DNA of 64,000 nt from Blasia pusilla (Eukaryota > Marchantiophyta > Marchantiopsida > Blasiales), in contig CM114272.1 of the NCBI GenBank assembly GCA_050084515.1, positions 13,144,001 through 13,208,000 on the forward strand, read 5' to 3'. Shown here one piece after another: positions 22,690 through 35,187 of the stretch (positions within the stretch are counted from its first letter, which is position 1; each line of letters begins with the position of its first letter). The position numbers were made by a program, and so were the translations under genes. The notes under the pieces are model-generated. The model ran no database searches. It had not been told where the DNA came from and saw only the letters and a program-made list of their open reading frames with translations.

Positions 22690-23470
22690 TTGGAGGTCAA
22701 TCAAATCTGTGTAATTGCATCTATTGCTGTTGATATTTTTGCTACTGCTGATGTTGTTGTTGCTCCTGCTGCAACAACTACTAATCTTGTTGCTGAAATA
22801 AAAGTTTTTGATTCTACTGTTGTAGCTACTCCTATTGTTGTTGCATCTGCTATTACTATTGCATCCGCTACTGCTCTAATTGATAATGCTTTTGGTTGAA
22901 CAATCTGTTGCTGCTGGAGCAATTTGTGTTCATGTTGCTGAAGTAAAAGTTGTTGTTGTTGCTGCTATAACTGCTCCTGCTATTGTTGCATCATCTGCTA
23001 TTGTAATTGATGTTACTTTGGAGCACCAAATCTTTTGCTTTTGTTGCTGCAACAATTACTGTTCCTGCTGTTGAAGTAAAAGTTGTTGTTGGAGTTGTTA
23101 TAGTTAGTTGTGTTGTTGTTGCATCTGTTGTTGCTGTAATTGATGTTGCTTTTGTTGTATAACCTTTTGCTACTACTAATGCTATTGTAAGTACTGCTAA
23201 TGTTGTGTTAATTATTGTTTTTTTTGTAGCTGTTGATGATGCTGCTGTGTTTGTTGAGAAGAGCCAACAAAAGAGCCCTCCCATTTATGAGATTGCATAC
23301 TTTGCCTTGCAACCTGCTGTAGTTGTTGTTGCATCAATTGTTGCTGCTAATGTCATTGTAAGTGTTGTTGATGTTATGTTAATTGTTATTGATGCTATAG
23401 CTGTTGATGATGCTCCTGTGTTTGTTGAGAAGAGCCTACAAAAGAGCCATCCCATTTCTTTGGGCTCTAT
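22690..23470. repeat. GTT/GCT-rich low-complexity tract with an internal duplication
   Basis: The + strand is dominated by GTTGTTGCT-type triplets that translate as Val/Ala-rich in one direction and Ala/Thr/Ile-rich in the other, so long open frames on both strands are compositional. A non-simple segment, GTTGATGATGCT...GTTTGTTGAGAAGAGCC, occurs near 23,228 and again near 23,402, about 174 bases apart, showing duplication of a longer unit. Confidence 0.7.
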
Positions 23471-25495
23471 CACGAATCATTTACTGTGGTTGGTTGCTCG
23501 TTGTCTTTTTGCTGGTTCTTCTCGTAATTCAAAATTTCTTGCAAGCTCTCTTCTCTCGTTTAAGGTCTATTCTCCCAAGTCTGTTGCTTTACGTGTTTTT
23601 TTGAGCTCCACTTTTGATGGCTATGCGCACTTCAAGCAAATTTTGACAAAGCTTTATGATCCTGAGCCATGCAGGATTCTGTACTATTTGTACTCGAAGC
23701 TGGTTGTTGCTTCCTGTTGTGAGCGCCATCGATCACATGTGTGTAGCTCTCCCTGTGTGCAACTCTCCCCGATACTTTTCCAAGGTATTTTTTAGAGGAC
23801 CACTACTTTACCCTGAAGGATGAATCCAGTTGACCAACCACCGCTTGATGTACAAATTGAACTTCATGGCAGCCTACGACTACACCAAAGACAACCTTCC
23901 TTGGTTCAACACATCCAAAGTCTACCTACTGAAGTTCAAGTGATGATTTGTTCTTTACACTCACGTCACTATTGGTATTGGACCTAGCATGAACGAATTG
24001 AGAATTGGCGCTTTCATTCAAAAGCACGCCATCTATATATGACGGTCTCTGATTTCGTGTCTAGGCAAGAGGATCGATACTGCATCCTTCTTTGGTTGAT
24101 GATGGGTGTTGCAGAGATCATGACCCTTCATATCTATCATGATTCTGATTGCATGGTCGTCGGTGAGGACTCTTCACCCATATTTAGGAAGGCGTTGGCT
24201 CTTATCCATGCAACTATTGCATATTCTGGGAAACCATGTATAGTCAGATTTGAGTACTCTTCTGTGAGAATGGAGAGACTTCCTGGTGAGAGAATATGCA
24301 GCGCAACTGGTTATCGTAGGGAGGGAGAACCTGAGTGGTCGTCTTTGCCCATGTTGTGCTCATTTTTTTTGTGACCCTATTTGGTGGCGTTCCAGGAGAG
24401 CAGCTTGGTAGGTTTGGAACTTTCAAACTCTATAACTTTTTGAGTGAGATGGACTTCATTTTGTTAAAAAGGCAGAAAAGGATGGTTTTAAGGAACTCAT
24501 GTATTACAAGTGATAGTGAAACTATTTTCACCAATGACTACAGATTTTGAGATGAAGTAAGAGGGAGCTAGTAGAGAAAGTGGAGCTCAAAGCCTATTTT
24601 GGAACACTGACTTTTGATTTAAACTGGTTTATAATGACCAGCAACATCGGATAGAAAGCCCTTGTCCAGTTGATGTAAATGCGGATGATTTCAATTTTTG
24701 CATGAATGGATAGGCCAAGTGGTTTGATTTTCTATATCTTACCATACCATCAACATAGAATGCAATATCACGCAAAATTTACCATAAAATGCAGTATTCT
24801 GGATGACAAAAAAATCAGGGCAGCAAAGTGTTTGTGGAGTTGTGATGTGGCTAAAAATCGAACCGGGTTTTGTTATGTAGCGATGAGGGCTAATCCTCTG
24901 ACTCTGTGGTTTTCTTTAATGCATAATTTTCCCGAAAAAAACTTAAAGCTACAATGTTTAAATGAAGAAATATAGAAGAAATAACCATACCTTTCAAACA
25001 GACAACCTAAAGATAAGGCATTTGACATGGAAATGGTACGAAATCATAGATAAATCATCACTTGAAGTGCACATACACTTAGGGAAAAATAAATCTTATA
25101 CCACCTTATAGTATTCAAACTGTATTGATGTATTTATATATGATCATTCACGTGATACAATCTCTATGCATATACTTAAGACATCTGCATGTGTCATGTT
25201 GTGAAGGTGTGTGTCAAAGTTCATTTGCGGATTGTAGAGGATCAAATTATCACTATCAGAGAAGGATATCAACGAGAGGTTTATATTTCCCATAGGGGTA
25301 TACTTGATATACTCAAGGTACATAGATAATTACGGATTCTCCCTTCATTTATATTGAAATCAACATATTGTGCTCCAATAGATATCCACCATACTGAAAT
25401 ATTTTCACTTCCATGTTTATAATGTTAGGAACAATGGGATGCCATAATTTCCTTCATTCATTTACCTCTGTTCTAATTAACTTGACGTAGGGGTG
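23471..25495. other. Sequence upstream of the CACTA gene, nothing recognised
   Basis: An open frame at 24,039-24,374 and others have no recognisable domain. The 5' terminus of the CACTA element should lie in or left of this stretch, but I found no convincing CACTA terminal repeat. Confidence 0.35.
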
Positions 25496-28400
25496 ATGAT
25501 ACCACAAAGGACTGCTCACGTCCGGTTGGATTTGACACATCCTCATAGAATCCAAGCACACGACTATAAGTTGTGGCAAAGGGAGTGCGATAAGTCTCGC
25601 AAACTGGGGAGGAAGAGGGCAAGATGCCCTTGTACAGAGTGCAAGGGCGGAACTACCTTGGGACTAGCAAAGGTAGAAGACCATCTAAGGAAAAATGGTC
25701 GATCTCATCTTTGTCGAGTTCCAAAAAGTAGGGAGGAGTGGGACTCTTCAAATGAGGAGTGGCTCACACAACAAGAGGTCAATGACAAGGAGCAACGTGA
25801 GCACATTATGCAATCCTATGTTAGACCTGAGATCTCGCATCTAGAGAATCCTGATTTGGATGTTGATATTGATGTTCCCCAAATGTTGAATGATATTTTT
25901 AGAGAATATGATCATCTCCATGACGAGGACATGGTTGTTGATGAAAATGGGACAAAGAACGAGAACCTCAATGAAACCAATGATCCAAATATTCCATCAG
26001 ATTTTCATGAGCTTACCGCAGCATGCAAGCCACTCTTCCATGGAGCCAAGACTTCTTTACTTGCATTTGTTATGCTCCTTTTCAATATTGGTACGACCCA
26101 TGGGGTCCCTAATATTGTAATTGATGAGATATTGAAACTCCTACGTAAGATGGTACTCCCATCTGAAAATCTTGTCCCACCATCATACTATGCAGCAAAT
26201 AAACTCATTAGTAAACTTGGTATGAGCTACAACTCTATCCATGCCTGCCCTAAAGGTTGTGTTCTATTTCGAGGGGACTTGGAAGGTGCAGAAATTTGCC
26301 CGAAGTGTGGGAATGCTAGGTTCAAGCAAGTCGGGAAGTCTTTAGTACCAAATAAGGTATTGAGACACTTCCCTGTAATCCCGCGGATCCAGCGTATGTA
26401 TAGGTGTAGGGCCTTGTCTGAGTTATTGAGTTGGTCTTCTGAGAACAAAAGTAAGGATGGCATGGTAAGACATGCAGGGGACAGCAAGGCTTGGAATCAT
26501 ATTGATCGTTTGTACCCAGATTTTGCTATAGAGGGTAGAAATTGTAGGTTTGGTTTAGCACTTGATGGAGTTAATCCATACTCTGATAAGGCAAGCTCAT
26601 GGTCAACGGGGCCAATCCTATTGGTTAACTACAATTTGCCACCTTGGCTTCAAACAAAAAAGTTTTTTATCATGTTGGCTCTTATCATACCTGGTAAGGA
26701 GAGTGTGAATGGAGAGAATATCAACACCTTCTTGGCCCCCTTGATAGAGGAGTTTAGGGAGTTGTGGAATGGAATTGAATTCCACGATGTGAAAAGACCA
26801 CATGGTTTCAAATTTAGAGCCATGATCTTATGGACTATAAATGATTATCCAGCCTATGGCACAATCTCAGGGCAAAGCCATGGTGGAAAACTTGCATGTA
26901 CCGTATGTGGACCGTATGTGGATTCAGATTTCTCCAAACAATGTGGAAAGCCTATATTTGGCGATCATAGAAGACATCTTCCACTAGACCATGTTTGGAG
27001 AGGGCGACCTTATGGCCCTCGATTCAATGGTGAGAGTGAGTCTAGACCACCATCGCCAAGGATTACATCAGATGAAATTTTGGAATGGGCCGAAGAGAAA
27101 AAAATATATGACGATGGAGGTGGTCGAGAGGATGCTCCTACTGATCCATACAAGAGGACAGGGGTCAAGCGGCGAAGTATACTCTTTGATTTGCCATACT
27201 GGAAAGTATCCAACAAATATCTAATTGTTTGCAAATTTTTTTTGTGATAGGTGATATAGTTACTTATCTCTTGTCAACCATGAATATGCATATATTTTTC
27301 CTTGACCTCAACGTAGCATCTGCTGATACGACACACCCTAGATGTTATGCATGTGGAAAAGAATATATATGAGAATCTAGTTAAAACTCTATTTGGGATG
27401 AAGGATACAGTGAAGGTTAGAAGAGATATGGAGGCTCGTGGAATTCAACCTCACTTATGGTTACAACCCCATCCAAGTAAAGCAACAGGGTTAGTGAAAC
27501 CTCAATGTGATTATGTTTTATCACCTCATGAAATGTCCATTTTCCTAGCTAGGATTGAGTCCACGAAAGTGCCTACAGGATATAGTGCGGAGTTGAAGAA
27601 GCACGTGGTTAAAAAGAAATTGGGATCCATGAAGTCACATGATTATCATGTGTTGATTGACCAAATCCTTCCCTTTGCCCTTCGTGGGCTAATGAAGGAT
27701 CCAATTCGCTCATCAATCATGCGTTTGAGTAAGATATTTAGGTTATTGTGTTGTAAAGTGTATGATCCTACATGCTATGAACAACTACATAAGGATACAG
27801 CAATTACCCTTTGCCTATTGGAGATGCACTTTCCACCATCATTTTTTGATGTGATGACACATCTTCTTATCCACATATATCCAAGAATTGGATATATGTG
27901 GGCCTTTAGCTTGCCGATGGATGTATCCAATGGAAAGATACATGGGTACTCTGAAAAAATATGTTATATCTAAAGCTCGCCCAGAGGGATGTATGGCGGA
28001 GGGGTATATCAAAGACGAGGCATTGGGATTTGTGACTGAGTATATGAAAAGATTTGAGGATGTGAGGACACGAATATGGGATGACGGCAAAGAAGAAGGG
28101 GTCGCAGGGGAGGAGTTGGAAGGTGCAGGACGTGAAATCAAATTATCCCCAAAAATGACTATCTTGGCACACCACTATGTCCTACACAATATGGAGTGTA
28201 TGGTCATGTGGCGCAGGTAAATTTCAACTATATTCAACATCATTCAATGTATGGAAACCCTGAACCTAATCTTCTGAACCTTACATGTTTGTTTCAGCTT
28301 CCACGTCACCTTATTCTTTGGTGATGTTCTTTCTTTCTACCAGGAAATTTGAGGCTGAGAATGCATCAGTTTCTTTTGAAGAGTGGATTCAACCAGCTAT

Positions 28401-28803
28401 CCTTCGAGATGCTAGGGAAAAAGATGGGAAGGTGGACGAAGAGCTATTGGCTTTGTCAATTCCTCCACAAGCAAAAGTTCTCTCATACAAGTCTATGAAG
28501 GCTTATGGCAATCACTATAGGGTAGAGGGAGAGGGTGGATATAATGCATACTCCACTTACGATAGTGGAATTGGAGAAATATTTTTGGATGAGGGTAATG
28601 ATGATCAGAATTGTGCTTATTCATATGTGGGAGTTTTGGTCGATGTAATTGCGCTTGATTACGGGATAGTTGATCAACCTGTAATATTAATGAGAGGGAG
28701 GTGGGTGAGGGCAGATTGGAAATCACGGATGCCATCCATGAAGCGAGACCCTGAAGGCTTCCTACTTGTAAACCTTAGATCTTGTGAACCTATCAACCAT
28801 CAA
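25496..28803 (+). pseudogene. CACTA transposase gene (tnp2/Transposase_21 and DUF4218), 5' part
   Basis: This would encode the catalytic TNPD-like transposase of an En/Spm (CACTA) element. Exon 1 (25,496-27,205) starts with a transposase-associated zinc-binding region (CPCTECKGG at 25,625, HLRKNGR), followed by the tnp2 core with CPKGC and CPKCGNARF zinc pairs (26,240-26,320), LALDGVNPYSDKASSWS (26,560) and LACTVCGPYVD (26,890), ending LPYWK. A GT-AG intron (27,206-27,316) joins HLLIRHTLDVMHVEKN in frame. Exon 2 (27,317-28,216) carries the DUF4218 region (CRWMYPMERYMGTLKKYV near 27,915) but needs a frameshift at about 27,880. A second intron (28,217-28,343) leads to exon 3, which is interrupted at 28,803 by the chromovirus. 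The gene resumes at 36,226. The frameshift and the insertion make it inactive. Confidence 0.88.
28799..28803. repeat. Target-site duplication ATCAA (left)
   Basis: The five bases directly before the LTR (ATCAA) equal 36,221-36,225 directly after the other LTR. Removing one copy and the element restores the CACTA reading frame. Confidence 0.92.
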
Positions 28804-29830
28804 TGTCGTGCGCCTACTCTCCTTGAACATTAATCTTGTTTGTTGCGGAAGCGTGCGTTCAATAGGTCACGCTCTCAACGCTGATCTGCATCCAAACACG
28901 CACTTCGGTTAGTCGGGTCTTGGATCAATCAGCGGGATTACTTTCCGAGTTCTCGTCTCGGACTCTCTCTTCAAGCTCAACCTTCCTAGTTTCGCGGTTT
29001 CCAACACGGGCAAGTCTCGAAAGACTTGGGACAGACTTTCTGGTCGGTTCAGGAACCTGAAACGGCGTTTCGCGCCTAGCGGTTCCAATTGTCCGATGAA
29101 CATCCAATGAGTTCCTCACCAAGACTCGCACGAAGTGAATCTCGGGTTGGAATCCAAATGTGGCGTACAAAGTCCACTCCCTTGGATCAGATTTGGGTTT
29201 CGGGTTTCCGCGCCAAACTCCCGTTTCATCCCGTGCCTCTGAAACGCCGTTTGGCGCCCAAAGTGGGGTTTCGTTTCCCGAGACATCTCAGAGAAGGTAC
29301 TCCCCTTACTAGTACTTCTGGGGATCTCCGGGGCCCCCTACATTTAGGGGAAAGACACCGGGCCCCTCCATTGGCCCTCAACCCGATTGCTCTCTGAATT
29401 GTTTTCGGCCAATATCTCAGCCTGTACTCATGCGTTTGCTGAGATCTTTGGTGCGTTGGAAGCGTATCAAGATCAGCTTTCCAACGCGCCCTTATTTGTC
29501 CCAAACGCATCTTGGAGCTCAACGTTATGGTCCTAAACACAGTCAGATTCTCCCAAACGCTAGTCATGTTCCAAACTGGTTCTCACCTCTTTGGCAACCA
29601 ACCTCCAAGACTCAACTCATCTCAAGTCTCGGCTCGCGTTTGGTCTAGGTTTCTGGTCGCGACCACTAACGCATGAAACGCACAACTGTTCGCGTTTCGT
29701 CTCTTAGACTTTTCCAAGAGACTCTACCAAACGCCTCTCCAAAGCGCAAACCTCGCGGCGTGAGTTCCTTTGAGTTCTGATGTTTCGCTTGGCGCGTATT
29801 TGGTGTTGTTTGGTTATGAGGGTCGCGACA
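28804..29830 (-). repeat. 3' LTR of the chromovirus
   Basis: This 1,027-bp LTR starts TGTCGTGCGCC and ends GGTCGCGACA as read on the + strand, with TG...CA ends. On its inner side the + strand reads CTCACCCCTCCTT, whose complement AAGGAGGGGTGAG is a fitting polypurine tract (29,831-29,843). Confidence 0.93.
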
Positions 29831-30460
29831 CTCACCCCTCCTTAGAAGGTTGATGTCCTCATCAACGCAAACCTTATTGATGTTAAGTTCTGGGAAGCCG
29901 ACCCCTTAACACAGAATCGCATTTTGGTAGCTAACCCGTAATTCCTCTTTTTGGCTTAAGTCTTAGGTTTGTCGCTTGGAGCACTTACACTTATTAGCTT
30001 CTGCTTTCTGATGAGTCAGACTAGTTCTGCCAAACTAATCTAACTATCAAAATAAGCTCACTAAGTCTGCAACCTAACACTTCACTCACTATTTGTAAAC
30101 AACCGCCTGTCTACCTAGCCAACTCGTACTACTTTTGGGTCACCTGTATTCCACCTAGGCGCGTCACTAAGTTCAGTCATGAAACATGAATGAGATCACC
30201 ACAAACCACAAGAGACTCATCTGCCCCTCCGACGTTAGGCGAGCCCAAATGCTAGTACTTCAACACTTGGTCCTCATCTAGATGCCTTATCTCGAATACA
30301 AGCTCTCACCTCAAATACTCATTGTTTGGTCTCCTTGACTTACATCCTAAGCATATGAAGAACTACTCATTGCCTTGCACAAACCAAACTCAAAATTACA
30401 ATACAAGCATCGAATCTCCAAATCCATGTCTTCTTTATTGCAACAACTAAACCTTTCTAG

Positions 30461-30938
30461 TTACAACGGGTTATCGGCCCAAGCTTTCCGGTCACAAGTT
30501 TCATCCATCGCTTCACCATGTACTAACGCGACGTGCCTTTCTTGCATCCATCTGAAGTCACGCAATGCTTCTTGCGCATGTTCTAGATCCGCCTCCGCAA
30601 TCCAAGTCGCCTCTTTCACATGATAGCCTTTCCACTTGACCAAGTACTCGTGACTTGGTGGCCCTACGCCTGGAACGGAGAATAGTCTCAACCTCGAACT
30701 GGTTCCTCATTTCGATGACCGGTTGTGGTCTCAACATCCTCCTTCGCTCCGGACGCACATTGTCCTCAAGATACTTCTTCAATAATGACACATGGAAAGT
30801 CGGGTGAATCTTGAACTCGTTTGGCGGCTCCAACGTGTACACATCCTCAAACGGCCTTGCCTTGATCACATACGGTCCAAAGATACTTGGGTGACAATTT
30901 ATGAGACAATTCTTTCGGAAGAGTGAGATTCTTAACAC
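30461..30938 (-). pseudogene. Integrase C-terminus and chromodomain of the chromovirus
   Basis: The first minus-strand frame (from about 30,870) contains FGPYVIKARPFEDVYTLEPP and FHVSLLKKY, the usual integrase C-terminal block. The second (from 30,691) contains HEYLVKWKGYHVKEATWIAE and the following acidic residues, a chromodomain with its conserved Tyr-Leu-Val-Lys-Trp-Lys-Gly core and Trp. The two frames overlap, so a frameshift lies between 30,691 and 30,660. Chromodomains in this position are thought to tether integration to methylated histone H3. Confidence 0.88.
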
Positions 30939-31293
30939 TCAACCACACTTGTTCCCCAACTTGAAACTCACATGGCGCCGACTTTTGTTAGCATGCTTTA
31001 CGTACCTTAGTTGAGCCTTGGCGAGACTTTCTCTCGCTTCGCTCTTGTCGTTCTGCATTTCCACTAACAAACATTCCGCCGTTGCTTGACAAGTGTGTGT
31101 CGATGTATTGCCCCGAAAGAGCTAAGTCAAGAGGCCCTTACGGTTCTCTTTGATAAGCGGAAGAAACGGAGATTCTCGGTTGCGAGAATGCTTAGTCGAG
31201 TTGTAACAATACTCAGCCATACTTAACCACTTGGCCCAATCTCTTTGGTCCGCACTCACGTAATTCCGTAAGTATTGGTTTTACGACCGAAGT

Positions 31294-32070
31294 TTACTTT
31301 TTCCGTTTGCCCATCCGTTTGAGGATGGAAGGCCGCATACTAAAGCGAGTTTGGTCGGAACCTCCTGAATAGATGTTTCCAAAGGCTTTGGTAAACTTCG
31401 GATCCCGATCGGACACAATGCTCCTAGGCAATCCGTGCGCACGCCACCAACCATCCAGGAATAGTCGGAAGTCGCCAGAGGCCGTCATGAGACTCTCTCG
31501 TCGGCACAAACCTCCCCAACTTGCTAAACCGATCAACTATCACAAGTATAGCGTTGTATCCCTCAGATTCTGGAAGACTCGTAATGAAATCCATGCTAAT
31601 GCTTTGCAAGGGTCCCTCCGGGATTGGCAAAGGATGAAGTAAACCTTGTTTCTTCGCATAAGACACGCGGTTCGCTGGCAGGTCACGCATGTTTTCACAT
31701 ATTGAGCAAAATCTTCCTTCATGTTGGGCGAGAAGAACCTCTTAGACAAAACAGCAAGAGTGGATTTCTCCCCTTTGTGTCCCGCCAAAGGTCCATCATG
31801 ACATTCCACAAACACCTTGGTCCGTAGCTTGCCTTGGCCTACATAGATCCTACTCTGCTTAAACCTTAGCAAGCCGTGTCTCAAACTCAGATTGGCCACC
31901 TTCTCGCCCCGCTTTAACTTCCCAAGGTACTCCCTCGCTTGCTCATCCTTCATGTATCCTTCACTAATCCTTCTTTCCAGGTCATTTGTTTCATTAGGGA
32001 ACAATGCTCTCAACACTTGTGTCGCCGATGGCATGTGTTCATCCTGCGACTTAACGATCCGGAATGACAT
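31294..32070 (-). pseudogene. Integrase core of the chromovirus
   Basis: Minus-strand frames show the zinc-binding region (ECHDGPLAGHKGEKSTLAVLS, then CVTCQR; 31,800-31,690), the first catalytic Asp in ISMDFITSLPES (31,590) and VDRFSKLGRFVP. The second Asp is in IVSDRDPKFT (31,400) after a frame change. The expected Glu segment is lost in frame breaks near 31,330. Confidence 0.82.
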
Positions 32071-33185
32071 TGTCCTTCCCCGGCTTGTTGATTAGCTCCA
32101 CATTCATCAACGCCAAGGTATCATGCCACCGAAGTTGTTTTGGCGTCATGCGATCCTGGGTCTTAAAATACTTGAGCGATATGTTATCGGTGAATACTTG
32201 AGTCCTGTGAAGTCCCAAATAGTGACGCCACTTCCTCAAGCAATGAACCACCGCAAACAACTCTTTCTCATGAGTAGGTCATCTCCTTTCGGTGTCGGTC
32301 AGCTTCTTGCTTTCGTATGCTCTGGTCTCCCTTTTGCACCAACATTCCTGCAATCGCGAAATCACTAGCATCCGTGTGCACCTCGAACGGTTATTCAAAC
32401 TCCGGCGATTTGAATCGGTTCTGCGAGAGGATCTCTTTGACTCGATTGAACGCTTTATCCACTTCCTCGGTCCATGTAGTATTGGCAAACTTTGCGGTCC
32501 AATCCGTGAGAGGTTTCACTATGCTCGAAAAATTCTTCACGTAGGTCCGGTAAAACTGGACAGCTCCGATGAACCTTCTCATCCCCTTCACCGTGGAAGG
32601 CGGTTCCCATTCGGCAATCGCGCTCACCTTTTCCATGTCTGGACTCACTCCATCGGCACTGACCACATGTCCCAAGAACTTGATCTTCGTCAAACCGAAC
32701 TCACTCTTATCCGCATTCGCATATAGCTTGTTCGCCCTAAGTTTCTCAAACACCGTCTTCAAATGTCGAGCGTGTTCCTCTAGTGTTTTCGAATAGATGA
32801 GTATGTCATCTATATAGATGATCACAAACTCATCCGTCTCCTTGTGAAAGATGGAGTTCATCAAAGTGGTAAACGTCGGAGGCGCATTACAAAGACCGAA
32901 AGGCATTACTACAAACTCGAACGAACCGTATCTCGCCCTCTGAGCGAGTCTTCTCTACATCCGCGGCAATCCGAATCTGATAATATCCTGATTTCAGGTC
33001 AATCCGGCTGAAATTCTTGGCACCCGACAATCGATCAAAGAGGTCATCCATCCTCGGTAGAGGATAGTTATTCCTTACCGTCACTTTATTCAGCGCCCGA
33101 TAATCAACACAGAGTCTCAACTTCCCATCCTTCTTCTTGACAAAGAGGACGGGCGCCCCATAAGGTGACTTGCTGTTCGGATGTA
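32051..33185 (-). pseudogene. Reverse transcriptase and RNase H of the chromovirus
   Basis: Starting near 33,185, the minus strand reads [28 protein letters not shown] and [13 protein letters not shown] (33,020). After a frameshift near 32,940 come [12 protein letters not shown] (32,906) and the catalytic YIDDILIYSK (32,820). FLGHVVSADGV and FYRTYVKNFSS follow. RNase H is present in pieces (32,390-32,051), including TDNISLKYFKTQ (32,190). Frameshifts near 33,185, 32,940 and 32,390-32,260 prevent translation of the whole. Confidence 0.88.
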
Positions 33186-34949
33186 ACCCCTCTCTAGGAG
33201 TTCACCCAACTGTTTCTTCAACTCAGCAAGTTCCTCTTGATTCAACCTATATGGTGCCTTTGAAGGTGGTTGAGATCCTGGTATCACCTCAATCTTATGA
33301 TCAACCGCCCTATGTGGTGGCAACTCAATCGGAAGCTCCTTAGTCAACACATCTTCAAATTCTTTCACAACTCTCTTGAGTGTTTTAGGGATCTCCCTTG
33401 AAGCTGAGTTCTGATCTCTGCATCTAGCGCTTGCATCATCCTCTACTCGTCTCATCAAGCAAAGGAATCCTTCCTCTAACTCGGCCAAACTCGTCCTCGT
33501 GATGGCGTTCACCAACTCCGTCTTTCTAGGCACCTCACGAACCAATCTGACGTCCGTCCGTTTGCCGTTAACCAAGACGCTTAACCTCAAAGGTCTCCGC
33601 CTCAGTTCCACCTCATACGCATCCAAGAACGTGTTCCCCAAGACTCCGTCGATACCGTCCATCTCGCAAACTGTAAAATTCTCCTTCAACTCAAATACTC
33701 CGCATCTCACAACTAGCCCTAAAACCAGATCTGATGTCCGGTGGGATTTTTCCTTCCGCTAATCCTACCTAATGGGTTCATCCGCTTTGGTGGTTGGCAA
33801 TCCCAACGTTTTTACGATTCTCGGACTCAAGAATGAGTGCGAAGCAACTGTATCAACGAGCAACATCACATCGCGATTAGCGATCTTGGATCCTAGGTAA
33901 ACCAAATTGGGCGTCCTCTTGGTGACTTGTAGAGATGTATCTAGATCTCCCTCCGATAAATGCTTAGCGGAAAACGCAATCATACTCGGTTTACTAACCT
34001 TGGGCCTCACACATTCCTTAGCCATATGCCCGGGTTCGCCACAATTATAACAAATCACTTTGGCATTCGTTGACTTCGTAAACGGCGGCCCCTTCGGCTT
34101 CGCGTTGAGTTCCACTCGTTTCGCCGCTGGGGCGAGAGACCCTCCGTGGTCACGCTCACCCCCATTCCAAACCCTCTTGGATGTCCCTTTATTCTTCTGT
34201 AACTTAGAAAAGCTTTTTGTCTCAAAGGGTTTCGGGTGTTGGACTTCATCGTCCCCAATCCGCTCGGCTAGTCTCAAGAGGTCCGCGCACGTCTCTGGGA
34301 TGTGAGGCATACGAAAGAGAGCCTTCTCGGCACTCGGTTTGAGTCCACTTAGGAAGATCACCTTTTTAGTATGTTCATCCGTGGAAAGTGCACTCATGAG
34401 CGCACTAAACTCTCGCACATAAGCGCCAAGTGATCCACTCTGGCGCAACCTCACCACCTCCATGCCATCGCGGTACTCCTGATATTTCGGAGTGAATCGG
34501 TTCCCAATCAACTCCTTGAAATCTTCCCAACTCAACGTTTTCCCACGACCTAGATGTTCTTTCCGGTGAGCCGTCCACCAATGGAGAGCGTGATCCTTGT
34601 AAAACGTGACCGCTTCTGATCACCTTGTCTTGTTCATCCGCTTTTGCGCGAAATAGAGTTCGAGTTCTGTTAGAAACTCGCTCACCTTCCGAGAACGCCC
34701 CATTCCTGTGAATGGCGTTGGCAAATTAGTCTTACAAAGCTTCTTACCAGAACTAGAGGCTCCATTTGACTTGAATTCCGAGATCACCTTGCTCTGTTCA
34801 GCCATCTGGTCCGCCATCACCTTCATCAATCCCATCATTTGGGTACAAAAGGCCGGATCGTGTAAGTTTGGACCCGAAGGTCCCGCGGAAAGATTTTCGG
34901 TTGGAACATCCTCATGTCGGGACTCGGCACTTCGAGTCGCAAATTCCAC
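33186..34949 (-). pseudogene. gag and protease of the chromovirus
   Basis: One minus-strand frame runs from an ATG at 34,949 with a single TGA at about 34,620 to 33,765, then continues past two stops to about 33,186. It contains the capsid-type retrotransposon gag block (SWEDFKELIGNRFTPKY at 34,530, LRQSGSLGAYVREFSAL), a CCHC zinc knuckle CYNCGEPGHMAKEC (34,040) and a protease active-site region reading LLVDTVASHSF (33,860), where the catalytic Asp-Thr-Gly has Val instead of Gly. That change would be expected to impair the enzyme. The segment IDGVLGNTFLDAYEV (33,640) is the second protease block, leading into the pre-RT linker. Confidence 0.85.
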
Positions 34950-35172
34950 CTCCGGCTCGGTCCGTCATTGATTCGTCTCTTGGCTTCTTTGCTTTGACTC
35001 GCGGTTTCTCGGTTCTTTCGCCCTTGGTCGCCATTTGCGAAGTCGTCGCCTTTTCTCAGATCTCCTCCTCGCCTCTTGCGTTCCTCCTCGGCGTCGCGGT
35101 CTTTCGGCTACCTTGAGTTCTCCCCAAACGTTCAGATCTTCAACGCCCCCAAGTTCACGCTCATCAAGGAAT

Positions 35173-35185
35173 TGCTCTGATACCA
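35173..35185 (-). promoter_or_regulatory. Primer-binding site (initiator tRNA-Met type)
   Basis: The minus strand reads TGGTATCAGAGCA two bases inside the LTR edge. TGGTATCAGAGC is the standard plant retrotransposon primer site, complementary to the 3' end of initiator tRNA-Met. It marks the right-hand LTR as the 5' LTR and confirms the minus orientation. Confidence 0.93.
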
Positions 35186-35187
35186 CG

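Noticed and set aside
22690-23795. Val/Ala-rich protein on the + strand
   Set aside because: Triplet composition keeps several frames open on both strands; no domain is visible.
24039-24374. 111-codon frame as a host gene
   Set aside because: No recognisable family, no splice support and a repeat-rich neighbourhood.
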